A DNA stretch of 64,000 nucleotides, from NCBI RefSeq assembly GCF_900109095.1, contig NZ_FNYZ01000001.1:62001-126000 (forward strand). Reading direction: 5' to 3'. The position numbers were made by a program, and so were the translations under genes. The notes under the pieces were generated by a model, which saw only the letters and a program-made list of their open reading frames with translations, did not search any database and had not been told where the DNA came from. The stretch is from Sphingobium sp. AP50 (GTDB lineage: Bacteria; Pseudomonadota; Alphaproteobacteria; Sphingomonadales; Sphingomonadaceae). Positions 52,183-62,123 of this stretch are shown piece after piece (the first letter of the stretch is position 1; every line of letters begins with the position of its first letter).

Positions 52183-55100
52183 TCCGCCGCCAGCAACGCT
52201 TCTGCGCCGTGCAAATTGACTGATACCAAGCGACTGACCCCGCGTTCGACCATGGTGACGCCGAACAGCCGGTGCATGCGCGCCATGCTGACGGCATTAT
52301 GGGTGACGATCAGATAGCGGGTGTTGGTCTGCGCCACCATCGCGTCCAGCAGGTCGCAGAAACGCTCGACATTGGCGTCGTCCAGCGGCGCGTCGACTTC
52401 GTCCAGCACACAGATCGGCGCGGGATTGGTCAGGAACAGGCCAAAGATCAGCGCCACCGCCGTCAGCGCCTGTTCGCCGCCCGACAACAGGGTCAGCGCC
52501 GCCAGTTTCTTGCCCGGCGGCTGGGCCATGATCTCCAGCCCGGCCTCCAGCGGATCGTCGCTGTCGATCAACTCAAGGTGGGCCTGCCCGCCATTGAACA
52601 ATGTGGTGAACAGACGCCGGAAATGGCCGTCCACGGCCTCGAACGCGGCCAGCAACCGCTGTCGCCCTTCACGATTGAGGCTGCCGATCGATCCGCGCAA
52701 CTGGTTGATTGCCTGCGTCAGTTCCGCGCTTTCTGCACGACTGGTCGCCTGCGTGGCTTCCAGTTCCTCCAGTTCCTGCGCCGCGACCAGATTGACCGGG
52801 CCGATCCGCTCGCGTTCGACCACGAACCGGTCATGCTCGGCCTGTTCGGTCTGCGCCAGCCGCACGTCCGCGCTGGAAAAGCCGAGTTTCTCCGGCAGCA
52901 CCGGCGGCGGGCATTCGAACCGCTCGCCCGACAGGCGGTTGGTTTCGATCCGCCGTTCATCGGCCGCTTCGGCGCGGGCGACGGCGGTGGCGCGGGCTTC
53001 GCGCGCCGCGGCCAGCGTTTCGCCTGCCTGCGCGGCCCGCCCTTCGGCACTGCGCAGCGTGCCTTCCGATTCCATTTCGGCGCGGCGGGCCTGATCGGCG
53101 GCGTCGGTCAGGGCGCTGCCCCGGTCGCTCAGGTCGGTGATCGCCTGCGCCAGCGCATCGGGCTGGGCTTCCATCGCGGTGCGCTCGGTCGCAATCTCTT
53201 CCGCCCGATCGACCATGGCGGCGATGCGCTTGGCGGCCTCCCCGGCGCGGGCGCGCCATCCCTTCGTCTCGGCATCGGCGGCGGCCTGCCGCTCGCGATC
53301 GCTGGACAAGGCGCGGTCGGCCAGCGCCTGATCGGCCTGCAACTGGCTGACGGCGGCGCGGGCCTTCTCGCTGGCCTGAACCAGCGCAGCGACCAGCGTC
53401 CGGGTTTCAGCGCCGTCGGGCACGGCGGCGCGCGCCGTCCCGGCCTTGTCATGCTCGGCCAGAGCCGCAGTCTGATCCCGCCGGGCTTCGGCCAGTCGTT
53501 CCTCTATGCCTTCGCGCCGCCCGGCCAGCCGTTCCAGCGCGGTCGTTGCTTCGTCAGCGGCGCGCAGCGCGGTACGCAGCCGCTGATCGGCCTGCGACAG
53601 CGCCGTCCGACCCGCCGCCAAAGCCTGCGCCGCCGCCTGTTCGCGCGCCTTGGCGTCCTCCTGCGCCGCGGCGGCACTTTCGACCTCGGCCTGCGCCTCA
53701 GGACGGGCAGCAGCGATCGCCTCCAGCCGGTTGAGACGGATCAGCCGCTCGGCCGCCGCCGCCCCGCCTTCCAGCGCGACATAGCCGTCCCAGCGGCGCA
53801 ACCGCCCGTCCAGCGTGACGATCCGCTGGCCGACCGCCAGCGGCTGGCCGTCATCTTCCTGCGCAACCGCGACCTGCGCCAGACGCCGGGCGAGTTCAGC
53901 TGGCGCGCTGACATGGGCGGCAAGCGCAGTCGTCCCGGCAGGCAGTGCCGGATCGGCGGGCAGCGAATCGGCCCCGGCCCAGCGCCTTTTGCCCTCGGCC
54001 CCGACCGGCGCTTCCAGATCGTCGCCCAGCGCCGCCGCCAGCGCGCGTTCATAGCCGGGCGCCGCCTTCAACTGATCGAGCGCGCGGCTGCGATGGCCGC
54101 TGCCGCTGTCGACGGCCCGCTTCAGCGCAGCCGCCTCGCTATCCAGTGCCGCCAGTCCCGCGCGGGCGGCGGCCAGCGCGGCTTCGGCGGTGGCGCGCGC
54201 TTCGGCGGCGGCTTGCCGGTCCCTGTCGGCGGTCTGAATGGTGGCCTCGGCCGCATCGCGATCGGCACCAGCCTGCGCCTGCCAGTCGATGGCGGCCGCG
54301 CGCTGCGCTTCCAGCGGCGCAGCGTCGGGCAGGGCGCCCGCTTCAGCGGCCAGTCGCGCCACATCCCGCTCCGCCCGGTCCAGCCGGCTGCGCGCTGCCA
54401 CCAGCGCCGCTTCCGCGACCCGCAATTCTGCCTGTTCCGCGGCCTGTTTCGCCATCGCCTTGGCCAGATCCAGTTCGGTATCGCGTGCAGCCGCTTCGGC
54501 TGCTGCGATGCGCACGGCAAAATCGGGGCGTAGTTTTTCGGTTTCCGCGATCCGGCTCTTCAGCGTCGCGATCTCGGCGGTCAGCCGGGCGATGGCGTCC
54601 GCCGCATCATTGGCCAGCGTCCCTTCGCGCGCCCGGTCTTCCTCCAGCCGCTTCGCCTGCTGGGCGAGGTCAGACAGGCGGCGCACCACCGAGTCCCGCT
54701 CGGTCCGCAGCGCCGCGAGCCGATGGCCCGCCTCATTGGCGGCATCGCGTGCCTCCTGCGCGGCGGCGCGCCGTTCGGCCAGCGCGGCGACGGCGGCCTG
54801 CGCATGGGCGGCGGCCGCCATCTGTCCCTCCTGCGCGGCCGATACCGCGGCGTCGGCCTGCTTGGCCTCGGCCCGTGCGGCCTCGGCACTGGCATTGGCC
54901 TCCCGCCACCGGGCAAACAGCACGCGTCCTTCGGCGATCCGAATCTGATCGGACAGCCGGATATAGCGTTCGGCTGCCTTGGCCTGTCGCCGCAGGCTGG
55001 CCGCCCGCGCGTCCATATCGATCAATATTTCGTCCAGCCGCGCCAGATTGGCCTCGGCAGCACGTAATTTCTGCTCGGCATCCTTGCGCCGGACATGCAG

Positions 55101-55622
55101 GCCGGCGATCCCGGCTGCTTCCTCCAGCATGGCGCGCCGCTCCTGCGGCTTGGCGGCGATGACGGCGGCGATGCGCCCCTGGCTGACCAGCGCCGGGCTA
55201 TGCGGACCGGTTGCGGCATCGGCAAAGACCAGCGCCACATCCTTGGCGCGCACGTCGCGCCCATTGGCGCGATAGGCGCTGCCCGCGCCGCGCTCTATCC
55301 GGCGCGTGACTTCCAGTTCACCGTCAGCGCCCACCTCGACCGCGTTGAACAGTTCGCCCTGTTCCTGCACGGTCAGCAGCGACACTTCTGCAAAGTCGCG
55401 CTGCGGCCGGCTGGTGGTGCCGGCGAAGATCACATCCTCCATGCCGCCGCCGCGCATGGATTTGGCGCTGGATTCGCCCATGACCCAGCGGATGGCTTCC
55501 AGCAGGTTGGATTTACCGCAGCCATTGGGGCCGACAATGCCGGTCAGGCCCGGTTCGATCCGCAGCTCCGTCGCATCGACGAAGCTTTTGAAGCCGGAGA
55601 GCTTGAGGCGCTTTATCTGCAC
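52179..55622 (-). CDS. smc: Chromosome segregation protein SMC
   Basis: Condensin ATPase of 1147 residues. Head: Walker A GPNGCGKSNLLEA at about 32-44 in the opening MQIKRLKLSGFKSFVDATEL. Two long coiled-coil arms rich in Ala/Arg/Glu flank a hinge (APGYERALAAALGDDLEAPV, about 520-640). The C-terminal head has signature TLLSGGEQALTAVALIFGLF and Walker B CVLDEVDAPLDDANV. The residue bias (Ala/Gln/Arg) of the arms creates long spurious antisense frames. Co-directional with the DsbA-like genes upstream. Confidence 0.97.
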   Translation of the reverse strand: MQIKRLKLSGFKSFVDATELRIEPGLTGIVGPNGCGKSNLLEAIRWVMGESSAKSMRGGGMEDVIFAGTTSRPQRDFAEVSLLTVQEQGELFNAVEVGADGELEVTRRIERGAGSAYRANGRDVRAKDVALVFADAATGPHSPALVSQGRIAAVIAAKPQERRAMLEEAAGIAGLHVRRKDAEQKLRAAEANLARLDEILIDMDARAASLRRQAKAAERYIRLSDQIRIAEGRVLFARWREANASAEAARAEAKQADAAVSAAQEGQMAAAAHAQAAVAALAERRAAAQEARDAANEAGHRLAALRTERDSVVRRLSDLAQQAKRLEEDRAREGTLANDAADAIARLTAEIATLKSRIAETEKLRPDFAVRIAAAEAAARDTELDLAKAMAKQAAEQAELRVAEAALVAARSRLDRAERDVARLAAEAGALPDAAPLEAQRAAAIDWQAQAGADRDAAEATIQTADRDRQAAAEARATAEAALAAARAGLAALDSEAAALKRAVDSGSGHRSRALDQLKAAPGYERALAAALGDDLEAPVGAEGKRRWAGADSLPADPALPAGTTALAAHVSAPAELARRLAQVAVAQEDDGQPLAVGQRIVTLDGRLRRWDGYVALEGGAAAAERLIRLNRLEAIAAARPEAQAEVESAAAAQEDAKAREQAAAQALAAGRTALSQADQRLRTALRAADEATTALERLAGRREGIEERLAEARRDQTAALAEHDKAGTARAAVPDGAETRTLVAALVQASEKARAAVSQLQADQALADRALSSDRERQAAADAETKGWRARAGEAAKRIAAMVDRAEEIATERTAMEAQPDALAQAITDLSDRGSALTDAADQARRAEMESEGTLRSAEGRAAQAGETLAAAREARATAVARAEAADERRIETNRLSGERFECPPPVLPEKLGFSSADVRLAQTEQAEHDRFVVERERIGPVNLVAAQELEELEATQATSRAESAELTQAINQLRGSIGSLNREGRQRLLAAFEAVDGHFRRLFTTLFNGGQAHLELIDSDDPLEAGLEIMAQPPGKKLAALTLLSGGEQALTAVALIFGLFLTNPAPICVLDEVDAPLDDANVERFCDLLDAMVAQTNTRYLIVTHNAVSMARMHRLFGVTMVERGVSRLVSVNLHGAEALLAAE

Positions 55623-55696
55623 GGGATCGCGCCGGGGCAGCGTTCCGCCCCGGCCTTCCTATGCGCGCGCGCCGATATCAGCCCCCCCTGCGCCAA

Positions 55697-56428
55697 TCAG
55701 AGACCCGCTTCCTTGAGCCGGGGCTGGAGCGTCGCCCAGGTGGCGGTGTTCGGCACCACCACGCCGTTCAGGACGAAGGTCGGCGTGCCTTCGATATTAT
55801 ATTGGCTGTTGGCCGCTTCCACGCCCTTGGCCAGCTTGGTCGCGGCCGCCGTGTCGGCCAGACACTGCTTGGCCTGATCGGCAGAAATGCCGCGCTGCTG
55901 GGCGAATTCGACCAGCCCGGCAATCTGGGCGATGGCACCAGGGCGCTGCGCGGCGGGCATTTGCTCCACCGCCTTGAACGCGGCGTCGTTGCCCTGCACC
56001 TTGTCGAACATCGCGCTCTGGTTGGCGAAAAACTGCTCGGACAGCGGATAGAAGATGTCCTTGCCACCGCAGCGGGCGAGCAGCGCGCTGGACAGGTCGA
56101 TCGGATCGCGCAGATAGGGCCGGAATTCGAAGCTCATCTTGCCGGTATCGACGATCTTCTTGATCTCCTCCGACCCTTCCTTGGCGAAAGCCGCGCAATG
56201 GCTACAGGTGTAGGAACCGAACTCGACCAGCTTCACCTTCGCATTGGGATTGCCCATCACATAATAGCCGTCGGGCGTGTCCGCGACCGTTTCCGACCAG
56301 CTTGTGCCCGCAGGCGCGGCGACGGCGGCGATCGGCTCCCCAGTCGGCTTGGCGCCTTCCTCGCTCTTGTTGCAGGCAGCAAGGGTCAGGCTGAGGGCGA
56401 GGATGGCGATACCGGAAAAGGCTTTCAC
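55697..56428 (-). CDS. DsbA-like thioredoxin-fold lipoprotein, GTG start
   Basis: Thiol:disulfide oxidoreductase of 243 residues. The signal ends in a lipobox (LTLAAC, Cys19), so it is probably membrane-anchored in the periplasm. Active site CSHC at 75-78 (EFGSYTCSHCAAF), cis-Pro region in IEGTPTFVLNGVVVP. GTG 56428 gives the clean signal peptide VKAFSGIAILALSL; no good ATG exists before the lipobox. Lies 44 bases after a paralogous DsbA-like gene, probably by duplication. Confidence 0.9.
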   Translation of the reverse strand: MKAFSGIAILALSLTLAACNKSEEGAKPTGEPIAAVAAPAGTSWSETVADTPDGYYVMGNPNAKVKLVEFGSYTCSHCAAFAKEGSEEIKKIVDTGKMSFEFRPYLRDPIDLSSALLARCGGKDIFYPLSEQFFANQSAMFDKVQGNDAAFKAVEQMPAAQRPGAIAQIAGLVEFAQQRGISADQAKQCLADTAAATKLAKGVEAANSQYNIEGTPTFVLNGVVVPNTATWATLQPRLKEAGL

Positions 56429-56472
56429 GACGGGCAAGGCTCCGATGATTGGCGTAGGAGGCGGGGTGTAGA

Positions 56473-57138
56473 TCAGCGCGCGGCGGCGGGCAATGCGGCC
56501 TGAAGAATGGCCCAGGTCGATCCCTGCACCAGCGTACCGTTGACGACGAAGCCGGGCGTACCGGTGATCTTCACCTTGTTCCACGCCTCGTCGGTCATCG
56601 CCAGTATCTGCTTCATCGATTGCGGGCTGGCGATGCAGGCGTTGAGTTGCGCATTGGTAAAGCCGCGCTTGTTCATCAGCGCATAAAGGCCGGTCTTCTG
56701 GCCGATATCCTGCAATGCGGGAACCTGCTCGGTCGGCTTGGTCGCATCGCGGTCATAGGTTTCCAGCTGCTCCATCCAGACGGTCTGGTTGGCGAACAGC
56801 GCCTCATGATTGCCCATGAAACGGGCGGGGCCGCCGCAGCGGGCGAGCAGGGCGGCGGTCAGGTCATATTTGTCGCGCACGGCATTGCGCACCTCGACCG
56901 CGACCTTGCCGCCCTTCACATAGTCCGCCTTCAGCGGCGCGCTCGCCTCACCGACGAAATGGGCGCAGTGCGAACAGGTATAGCTCACATATTCGACCAG
57001 CTTGGTCGGCGCCGCCGGATTGCCCATATAATGGCCGCCGATCGGCGTGATGGTTACACGGCTGACCCAGTTGACCGCGGGCGCGGCGACCAGAGCGGCG
57101 GGAACGGCGAGCAGGGCAAGCGACAGGAATTTTTTCAT
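56473..57138 (-). CDS. DsbA-like periplasmic thiol-disulfide protein
   Basis: Thioredoxin-fold protein of 221 residues with a cleavable signal peptide (residues 1-20). Active site CSHC at 55-58 (EYVSYTCSHCAHF) and cis-Pro in ITGTPGFVVNGTLV. Paralogue of the next gene: both share the VEx2SYTCSHCA context and the LLARCGG segment. Start ATG 57138 is chosen over 57156 for signal-peptide shape. Likely acts in periplasmic protein folding. Confidence 0.9.
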   Translation of the reverse strand: MKKFLSLALLAVPAALVAAPAVNWVSRVTITPIGGHYMGNPAAPTKLVEYVSYTCSHCAHFVGEASAPLKADYVKGGKVAVEVRNAVRDKYDLTAALLARCGGPARFMGNHEALFANQTVWMEQLETYDRDATKPTEQVPALQDIGQKTGLYALMNKRGFTNAQLNACIASPQSMKQILAMTDEAWNKVKITGTPGFVVNGTLVQGSTWAILQAALPAAAR

Positions 57139-57185
57139 GGGGCGGGTCCGTAACAAGAGCCGGCTGAACCACAGCCGAACTGATA

Positions 57186-57728
57186 TCAGTTGATCTTGGG
57201 CAAGCCGCTGCTGTTGGCAAGCCCCTGCGCCAGCGATTCGAGCACCGCGCGCAATTCCGGGTCGCCAATGTCGCGCAGCGAATCGCCCAGTTCGACCGGT
57301 ATGGGCTTCAGGTTGCGCGGCGGCGGACGGCGCTCCGCGGTGGCGGGACGAATATCGCCCTGCCGCATCGCTACCTTGGCGACGGCGGCATAGCCGAAGA
57401 AGCGGTTTACCCGATCGACAATGTCGGGCAGCACATGCTGCACCATCGGCGCATGGCCGCTCATCACGGTGAGCTGCAACGTACCGCCGGCTTTCTGGCC
57501 GACGGGGAATCGGATCGATTCGGGCGCGCTGATGCTGGCATAATGGGGGCCGACAATCTCTGCCCAGCGGGTGACGATGCTGGACTGGACGAAACCGAAC
57601 TTGCGGAAGGCGGCCCGGCCGATGTCGGGCATCAGGTCGGAAATCTGGCGCGGCGCGCCGATGCGTGGCCGTTCTTCGGCCGACACTTTGCGACTCTTCA
57701 TTTTCGGTGGGACCGGGCGTTCCGTCAT
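57186..57728 (-). CDS. DUF721 domain protein
   Basis: Protein of 180 residues with a DUF721 domain (about 35-125): KFGFVQSSIVTRWAEIVGPH, SIRFPVGQKAGGTLQLTVMS and ILP-type DIVDRVNRFFGY. DUF721 includes DciA-like helicase-loading factors, so a role in replication is possible but unproven for this member. Divergent from mutY with 26 bases between start codons. Confidence 0.87.
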   Translation of the reverse strand: MTERPVPPKMKSRKVSAEERPRIGAPRQISDLMPDIGRAAFRKFGFVQSSIVTRWAEIVGPHYASISAPESIRFPVGQKAGGTLQLTVMSGHAPMVQHVLPDIVDRVNRFFGYAAVAKVAMRQGDIRPATAERRPPPRNLKPIPVELGDSLRDIGDPELRAVLESLAQGLANSSGLPKIN

Positions 57729-57754
57729 GGCGCGCTTAATGGCATAGGGCCGCC

Positions 57755-58795
57755 ATGCGCGTCGAGGGTAGAGACATAAAAATCGCGAGCGACCTGCTTG
57801 CCCATTATGACGTCCATGCGCGCCGCCTGCCCTGGCGTGCGCCGCCGGGCGCCAATGCAACCGATCCCTATCGGGTCTGGTTGTCGGAAGTCATGCTGCA
57901 ACAGACGACCGTGGCGGCGGTCGGCCCCTATTTCGCGAAGTTCACCCAGCGCTGGCCGACGGTCGGCGATCTCGCCGCGAGCGAGGATGCCGATCTGATG
58001 GCCGCCTGGGCCGGGCTTGGCTATTATGCCCGTGCCCGCAACCTGCTGGAATGTGCCCGCGCGGTCGTGCGCGACCATGGCGGGGACTTTCCCGATACGG
58101 AGGATGGCCTGCGTGCGTTGCCGGGGGTGGGGACCTATACCGCCGCCGCTGTCGCCGCGATCGCCTTTGGCCGGCGGGCGGTGGTGGTCGACGCCAATGT
58201 CGAGCGGGTGGTGGCCCGGCTCTTCGCCATCGAGACGCCGCTACCCGCCGCCCGGCCGGAGATTCGCGAAGCCGCCGACCGGATCACGCCCGATGCCCGC
58301 GCCGGGGATTTCGCGCAGGCGATGATGGATCTGGGCGCGACCATCTGTACGGCACGCAATCCGGCTTGTGGCATCTGTCCGCTGCGGGAGGATTGCGATG
58401 CCGTCCTGACCGCCGATCCCGCCGCCTATCCGGTCAAGGCGCCCAAGAAGGTGAAGCCCCATCGCCTCGGCCATGCCTGGTGGATGGAACGCGACGACCA
58501 TGTCTGGCTGATCCGGCGACCGGACAAGGGATTGCTGGGCGGGATGCGCGCGCTGCCCAGTTCCGACTGGAGCGCCGCGCCTGATGGCACGCCGCCGATC
58601 GCCGCACGCTGGAGCGCGATTGCAGAACCGGTCGTCCATGTCTTCACCCATTTCTCGCTGGCGCTCAGCGTCCACCATGCCCATGTGAAGGACGCGCCCG
58701 CCGGGGAAGGCGAATGGTGGCCGATCGCGCGGATCGAGGAGGCGGGGCTGCCCACCCTGTTCGCCCGCGCCGTCGCGGCGGTAAGAAAGGAATGA
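57755..58795 (+). CDS. mutY: A/G-specific adenine glycosylase MutY
   Basis: DNA repair glycosylase of 346 residues that removes adenine opposite 8-oxoguanine. Visible: catalytic Glu in SEVMLQQTTV, helix-hairpin-helix ALPGVGTYTAAAVAAIAF, catalytic Asp in VVDANVERV, and the 4Fe-4S cluster C-x6-C-x2-C-x5-C in CTARNPACGICPLREDC. The C-terminal NUDIX-like domain ends near FTHFSLALSVH. nudC starts one base after the stop. Confidence 0.96.
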   Translation: MRVEGRDIKIASDLLAHYDVHARRLPWRAPPGANATDPYRVWLSEVMLQQTTVAAVGPYFAKFTQRWPTVGDLAASEDADLMAAWAGLGYYARARNLLECARAVVRDHGGDFPDTEDGLRALPGVGTYTAAAVAAIAFGRRAVVVDANVERVVARLFAIETPLPAARPEIREAADRITPDARAGDFAQAMMDLGATICTARNPACGICPLREDCDAVLTADPAAYPVKAPKKVKPHRLGHAWWMERDDHVWLIRRPDKGLLGGMRALPSSDWSAAPDGTPPIAARWSAIAEPVVHVFTHFSLALSVHHAHVKDAPAGEGEWWPIARIEEAGLPTLFARAVAAVRKE

Positions 58796-58796
58796 G

Positions 58797-59747
58797 ATGC
58801 ACGGAACTGATATACACAGGCCGCTGCCGGGCTTTGTCGGCGGCACGCTGGACCGGGTAGATCATATCCGCACCAATGCCGCGCTGCTGGCGGAGACATT
58901 TGCCGATCCTGCCGCCCGCCTGCTCCTGCTGGATGGGTTGGAGCCGGTCGAGGCGGACGGCCATCTCGTGCTGGAGCCTTTGGCACCCGATGCGCAGCTT
59001 GAGGATCATGTGTTGCTGGGCGTGGACCCGACCGGTCGCCCGATCTTCGCACGTCTGATCGCCGATCTTGGCCCCGGCCTCAGCCCGACACCGCGCAGCC
59101 GCGCCATCGCCGATCAGGTTCCGGCCGAGGAAGTCGCGCTCTACGGCACGGCGCGCAGTCTGGTGCACTGGCATGCCCGGCATCGCTTCTGTTCGGTCTG
59201 CGGCGGCGGTACCGATCCGGTCAAGGCCGGCTGGTCGCGCAAATGCAGCGGCTGCGGATCGGAACATTTCCCGCGCACCGACCCGGTCGTCATCATGCTG
59301 GCCGAACATGACGGGCGAGTGTTGCTCGGCCGTCAGCATAGCTGGCCGCAGGGCCGCTATTCGGCGCTGGCGGGCTTTGTCGAACCGGGCGAGACGATCG
59401 AGGAAGCGGTCGCGCGCGAATTGTTCGAGGAAGCCGGCATCCGCGTGCGCGATGTCCGCTATGTGATGAGTCAGCCCTGGCCCTTCCCATCGTCCCTGAT
59501 GATCGCCTGCATCGCGCAGGCCGATGATCCGGCGCTGACGCTCGACCAGACCGAGATTGAAGACGCCTTCTGGTGCGATCTGGCGGGCATCCGCGCGGCG
59601 ATGGCCGGGGAAGCAGACGCGCCCTTCCTTGCCCCCCCGCGCATGGCCGTCGCTTGGCATCTGCTCGATCATTGGCTGGCGGGCACTGGACCCGCGTCCG
59701 TCCCGCCGCCAGTGCCCCCGCTTGTCCCCTCCGCAGCAAGCGCGTAA
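58797..59747 (+). CDS. nudC: NAD+ diphosphatase / NAD-decapping hydrolase NudC
   Basis: Nudix hydrolase of 316 residues acting on NAD(H) and NAD-capped RNA. Zinc ribbon CSVCGG...CSGCG near 138-159, the Nudix box from GFVEPGETIEEA through FEEAGI near 194-216, and the NudC-specific motif SQPWPFPSS near 224. The C-terminus is Pro-rich. Coupled to mutY, so both genes serve nucleotide/DNA damage housekeeping. Confidence 0.94.
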   Translation: MHGTDIHRPLPGFVGGTLDRVDHIRTNAALLAETFADPAARLLLLDGLEPVEADGHLVLEPLAPDAQLEDHVLLGVDPTGRPIFARLIADLGPGLSPTPRSRAIADQVPAEEVALYGTARSLVHWHARHRFCSVCGGGTDPVKAGWSRKCSGCGSEHFPRTDPVVIMLAEHDGRVLLGRQHSWPQGRYSALAGFVEPGETIEEAVARELFEEAGIRVRDVRYVMSQPWPFPSSLMIACIAQADDPALTLDQTEIEDAFWCDLAGIRAAMAGEADAPFLAPPRMAVAWHLLDHWLAGTGPASVPPPVPPLVPSAASA

Positions 59748-59791
59748 GGCCCTGCTCTTATCTACGCCCAAATAAGGACTATCTCTCCTCC

Positions 59792-61138
59792 ATGCTCAGC
59801 CTAGAAGAAGCCCAGTCGCGTGCGCAGGATCTGGTCAGCGCCGCGCGCAAGGCGGGCGCGGATGCGGCCGACGCCATCTATGCCTGCAATGCGTCGACCA
59901 ATGTGTCGGTCCGGCTGGGCGCGCTGGAGGATGTCGAGCGGTCCGAGGGCGAAGAGATCGGCCTGCGCGTTTTCGTGGGCCAGCGTTCCGCCAGCATCTC
60001 CGCTTCGGACATGAATCCCGCGACGCTGGCCACTCTGGTCGATCGCTGCATCGCCATGGCGCGCGAAGCGCCCGAAGATCCCTATGCCGGGCTGGCGCCG
60101 GAGGATCGGCTGCTCAAGAAGCGCCCGCCTTCGCTCGATCTGGCCGATGCGGAAGAGCCCGAACCCGCTGCCCTGCGCGAACGCGCGCTGATCGCGGAGG
60201 AAGCGGCGCGGGGCGTGCCGGGCATCACCAACAGCGAAGGCGGCGGCGCATCGAGCGGCCGCAGTCAGGTGGCGCTGGCCACCAGCCATGGCTTTGCCGG
60301 CGCCTATGCCGGCACCAGCCACGCGACCTGGGCCAGCGTGCTGGCGGGCGCAGGCGCCGATATGCAGCGCGACCATGCCAGCCACAGCGTCCGCCACCTC
60401 GAAGATCTGGACGATGCCGAGGCGATCGGCATCCGCGCTGGCCAGCGTGCGGTGGCGCGTCTCAATCCGGTGAAGGTCGAAAGCGGCGTGATGCCGGTGA
60501 TCTTCGACCCGCGCATCGGCTCCAGCATGATGGGCCATCTGATCGGCGGCATGGTCGGCCCGGCGATCGCGCGCCGGTCCAGCTTCCTGCTCGACATGCT
60601 GGGCGAAGCGATCTTCGACAGCAGCGTCACCATCATCGACGATCCGCTGTTGCAGCGCGGTCTGCGCTCGCGCCCCTTCGATGGCGAGGGGCTGCCGGTC
60701 GAGCGACGCGCACTGATCGACAAGGGCGTGCTGACCGGCTGGCTGATGGACAGCGCTTCAGCGCGTCAACTGGGTCTTGAGCCCACCGGCCATGCCAGTC
60801 GCGGTGGCGCCGGTGCGCCGGGCGCCAGCATCACCAATGTCCATATGGAGGCCGGCAGCATTTCGCCCGGCGATCTGATGGCGGATGTGAAACGCGGCCT
60901 CTATGTCACCGAACTGATCGGCATGGGCGTCAATGGCGTCACCGGCGACTATAGCCGCGGCGCAGCGGGCTTCCTGATCGAAAATGGCGCGGTGGCCCAT
61001 GCCGTGTCGGAAATCACCATCGCCGGCAATCTGAAGGACATGTTCCGGACGCTGGTCCCTGCCAATGACCTGCTGTTCCGTTACGCCATGAACGTGCCGA
61101 CGCTGCGTATCGACGGGATGACCGTTGCCGGGGGATGA
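59792..61138 (+). CDS. pmbA: TldE/PmbA metalloprotease-like protein
   Basis: Protein of 448 residues, TldD/PmbA family, which with TldD forms a peptidase trimming modified peptides. The PmbA signature appears in GEEIGLRVFVGQRSASISAS near 52-71, SFLLDMLGEAIFDSSVTIID and the C-terminal GINGVTGDYSRGAAGF-type segment (MGVNGVTGDYSRGAAGFLI). The TldD catalytic HExxxH motif is absent, as expected for the PmbA/TldE partner. Start ATG 59792 gives MLSLEEAQSRAQDL. Confidence 0.92.
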   Translation: MLSLEEAQSRAQDLVSAARKAGADAADAIYACNASTNVSVRLGALEDVERSEGEEIGLRVFVGQRSASISASDMNPATLATLVDRCIAMAREAPEDPYAGLAPEDRLLKKRPPSLDLADAEEPEPAALRERALIAEEAARGVPGITNSEGGGASSGRSQVALATSHGFAGAYAGTSHATWASVLAGAGADMQRDHASHSVRHLEDLDDAEAIGIRAGQRAVARLNPVKVESGVMPVIFDPRIGSSMMGHLIGGMVGPAIARRSSFLLDMLGEAIFDSSVTIIDDPLLQRGLRSRPFDGEGLPVERRALIDKGVLTGWLMDSASARQLGLEPTGHASRGGAGAPGASITNVHMEAGSISPGDLMADVKRGLYVTELIGMGVNGVTGDYSRGAAGFLIENGAVAHAVSEITIAGNLKDMFRTLVPANDLLFRYAMNVPTLRIDGMTVAGG

Positions 61139-61928
61139 CGCCCGATTACGCGCCGTCGTGTCCGCCGTGGCGGATGCGGCCGATCATGCGCTGACCCTCT
61201 GGGCGGGCGGGGAAACCCGCGTGCGCCAGTGGGAAAAAGTGCCCGGCCATCCGGTGTGCGAAGCCGATCTGGCGGTCGACGCCATGCTGCGCGAAAGACT
61301 GGCGGCGATCGATCCGGAAGCGGGCTGGCTGTCGGAGGAAACGGCGGATACCGTCCACCGGCTCGGCGTGCCGCGCGTCTGGGTGGTCGACCCGATCGAC
61401 GGCACGCGCGACTATCTGCGTGGCCGCCCCGGCTGGTCGGTATCGGTGGCGCTGGTGGAAAATGGCGCGGTCAGCATCGGCATTCTCGCCGCGCCCGCCC
61501 GCAACGAATTGTGGGTGGCACAGGCGGGCGCAGGCGCGATCCGCAATGGTCTGGCCTTGCGGGCGGGCGACCGCAGCATCCTGCCCGGCGCGCGCGTGCC
61601 TGCCGACCAGTTGCCCAAGGCCGATCGTGATCTGGTGGCGGTGGACAAGCCCAACAGCATTGCCCTGCGCATGGCCATGGTCGCCGCGGACGAGGCCGAT
61701 CTGGTCGCCACCGTGCGCTGGGGCAATGAATGGGACGTCGCCGCATCCGCACTGATCTGCACGGAAGCAGGCGCGACCGTCACCGATGCGCTGGGCGATC
61801 CGCTGCGGTTTAACCGCCCCCAACCCGTCGCCTTCGGCCTGCTCTGCGCCGCGCCGGGCATCCATGCCGCAGCGGTCGACCGTCTGGCGCCCCGTGCGAA
61901 AGAGATATTGGCCAAGCCCGCCGGATAA
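61125..61928 (+). CDS. cysQ: Inositol monophosphatase-family phosphatase (CysQ-like), TTG start
   Basis: Mg-dependent phosphatase of 267 residues. The metal site is seen in WLSEETADT, WVVDPIDGTRDYLRG and GNEWDVAASALICTEAGA. Sequence resembles 3'(2'),5'-bisphosphate nucleotidases (CysQ), which remove PAP from sulfate assimilation, but inositol or histidinol phosphatase activity cannot be excluded. The TTG 61125 start overlaps pmbA by 14 bases; GTG 61159 is an alternative. Confidence 0.85.
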   Translation: MPGDDARLRAVVSAVADAADHALTLWAGGETRVRQWEKVPGHPVCEADLAVDAMLRERLAAIDPEAGWLSEETADTVHRLGVPRVWVVDPIDGTRDYLRGRPGWSVSVALVENGAVSIGILAAPARNELWVAQAGAGAIRNGLALRAGDRSILPGARVPADQLPKADRDLVAVDKPNSIALRMAMVAADEADLVATVRWGNEWDVAASALICTEAGATVTDALGDPLRFNRPQPVAFGLLCAAPGIHAAAVDRLAPRAKEILAKPAG

Positions 61929-61950
61929 TAGGGGGGTGAGCAAATATGAA

Positions 61951-62118
61951 CCGTTCGTGCTGAGTAGGGTCTGAGGTTGTCGAAGACCCGTATCGAAGCA
62001 CCTGTCCTTCGATACGCCATTTCGGCTTCGCTCAATGCCTGTCCTGAGCGTCCAAAGCAGTCACGTGCCTGCTTTGGACCTTGGCAGGCAGTCGAAGGGG
62101 CTACTCAGGACGAACGGG
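61951..62118. repeat. Palindromic intergenic repeat with nested hairpin
   Basis: Related to the repeat at 38318-38433: outer arms CCGTTCGTGCTGAGTAGG and CTACTCAGGACGAACGGG, with TGTCGAAGACCCGTATCGAAG and TCCTTCGATACGCC inside. A separate perfect hairpin with 11-base arms GTCCAAAGCAG / CTGCTTTGGAC (62050-62079) is nested within it. Looks like an element into which extra sequence has been inserted. Confidence 0.8.
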
Positions 62119-62123
62119 CTAAC

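Noticed and set aside
52272..54533. 753-residue plus-strand frame opposite smc
   Set aside because: Antisense shadow created by the Ala/Gln/Arg codon bias of the SMC coiled coil; smc itself has all SMC motifs.
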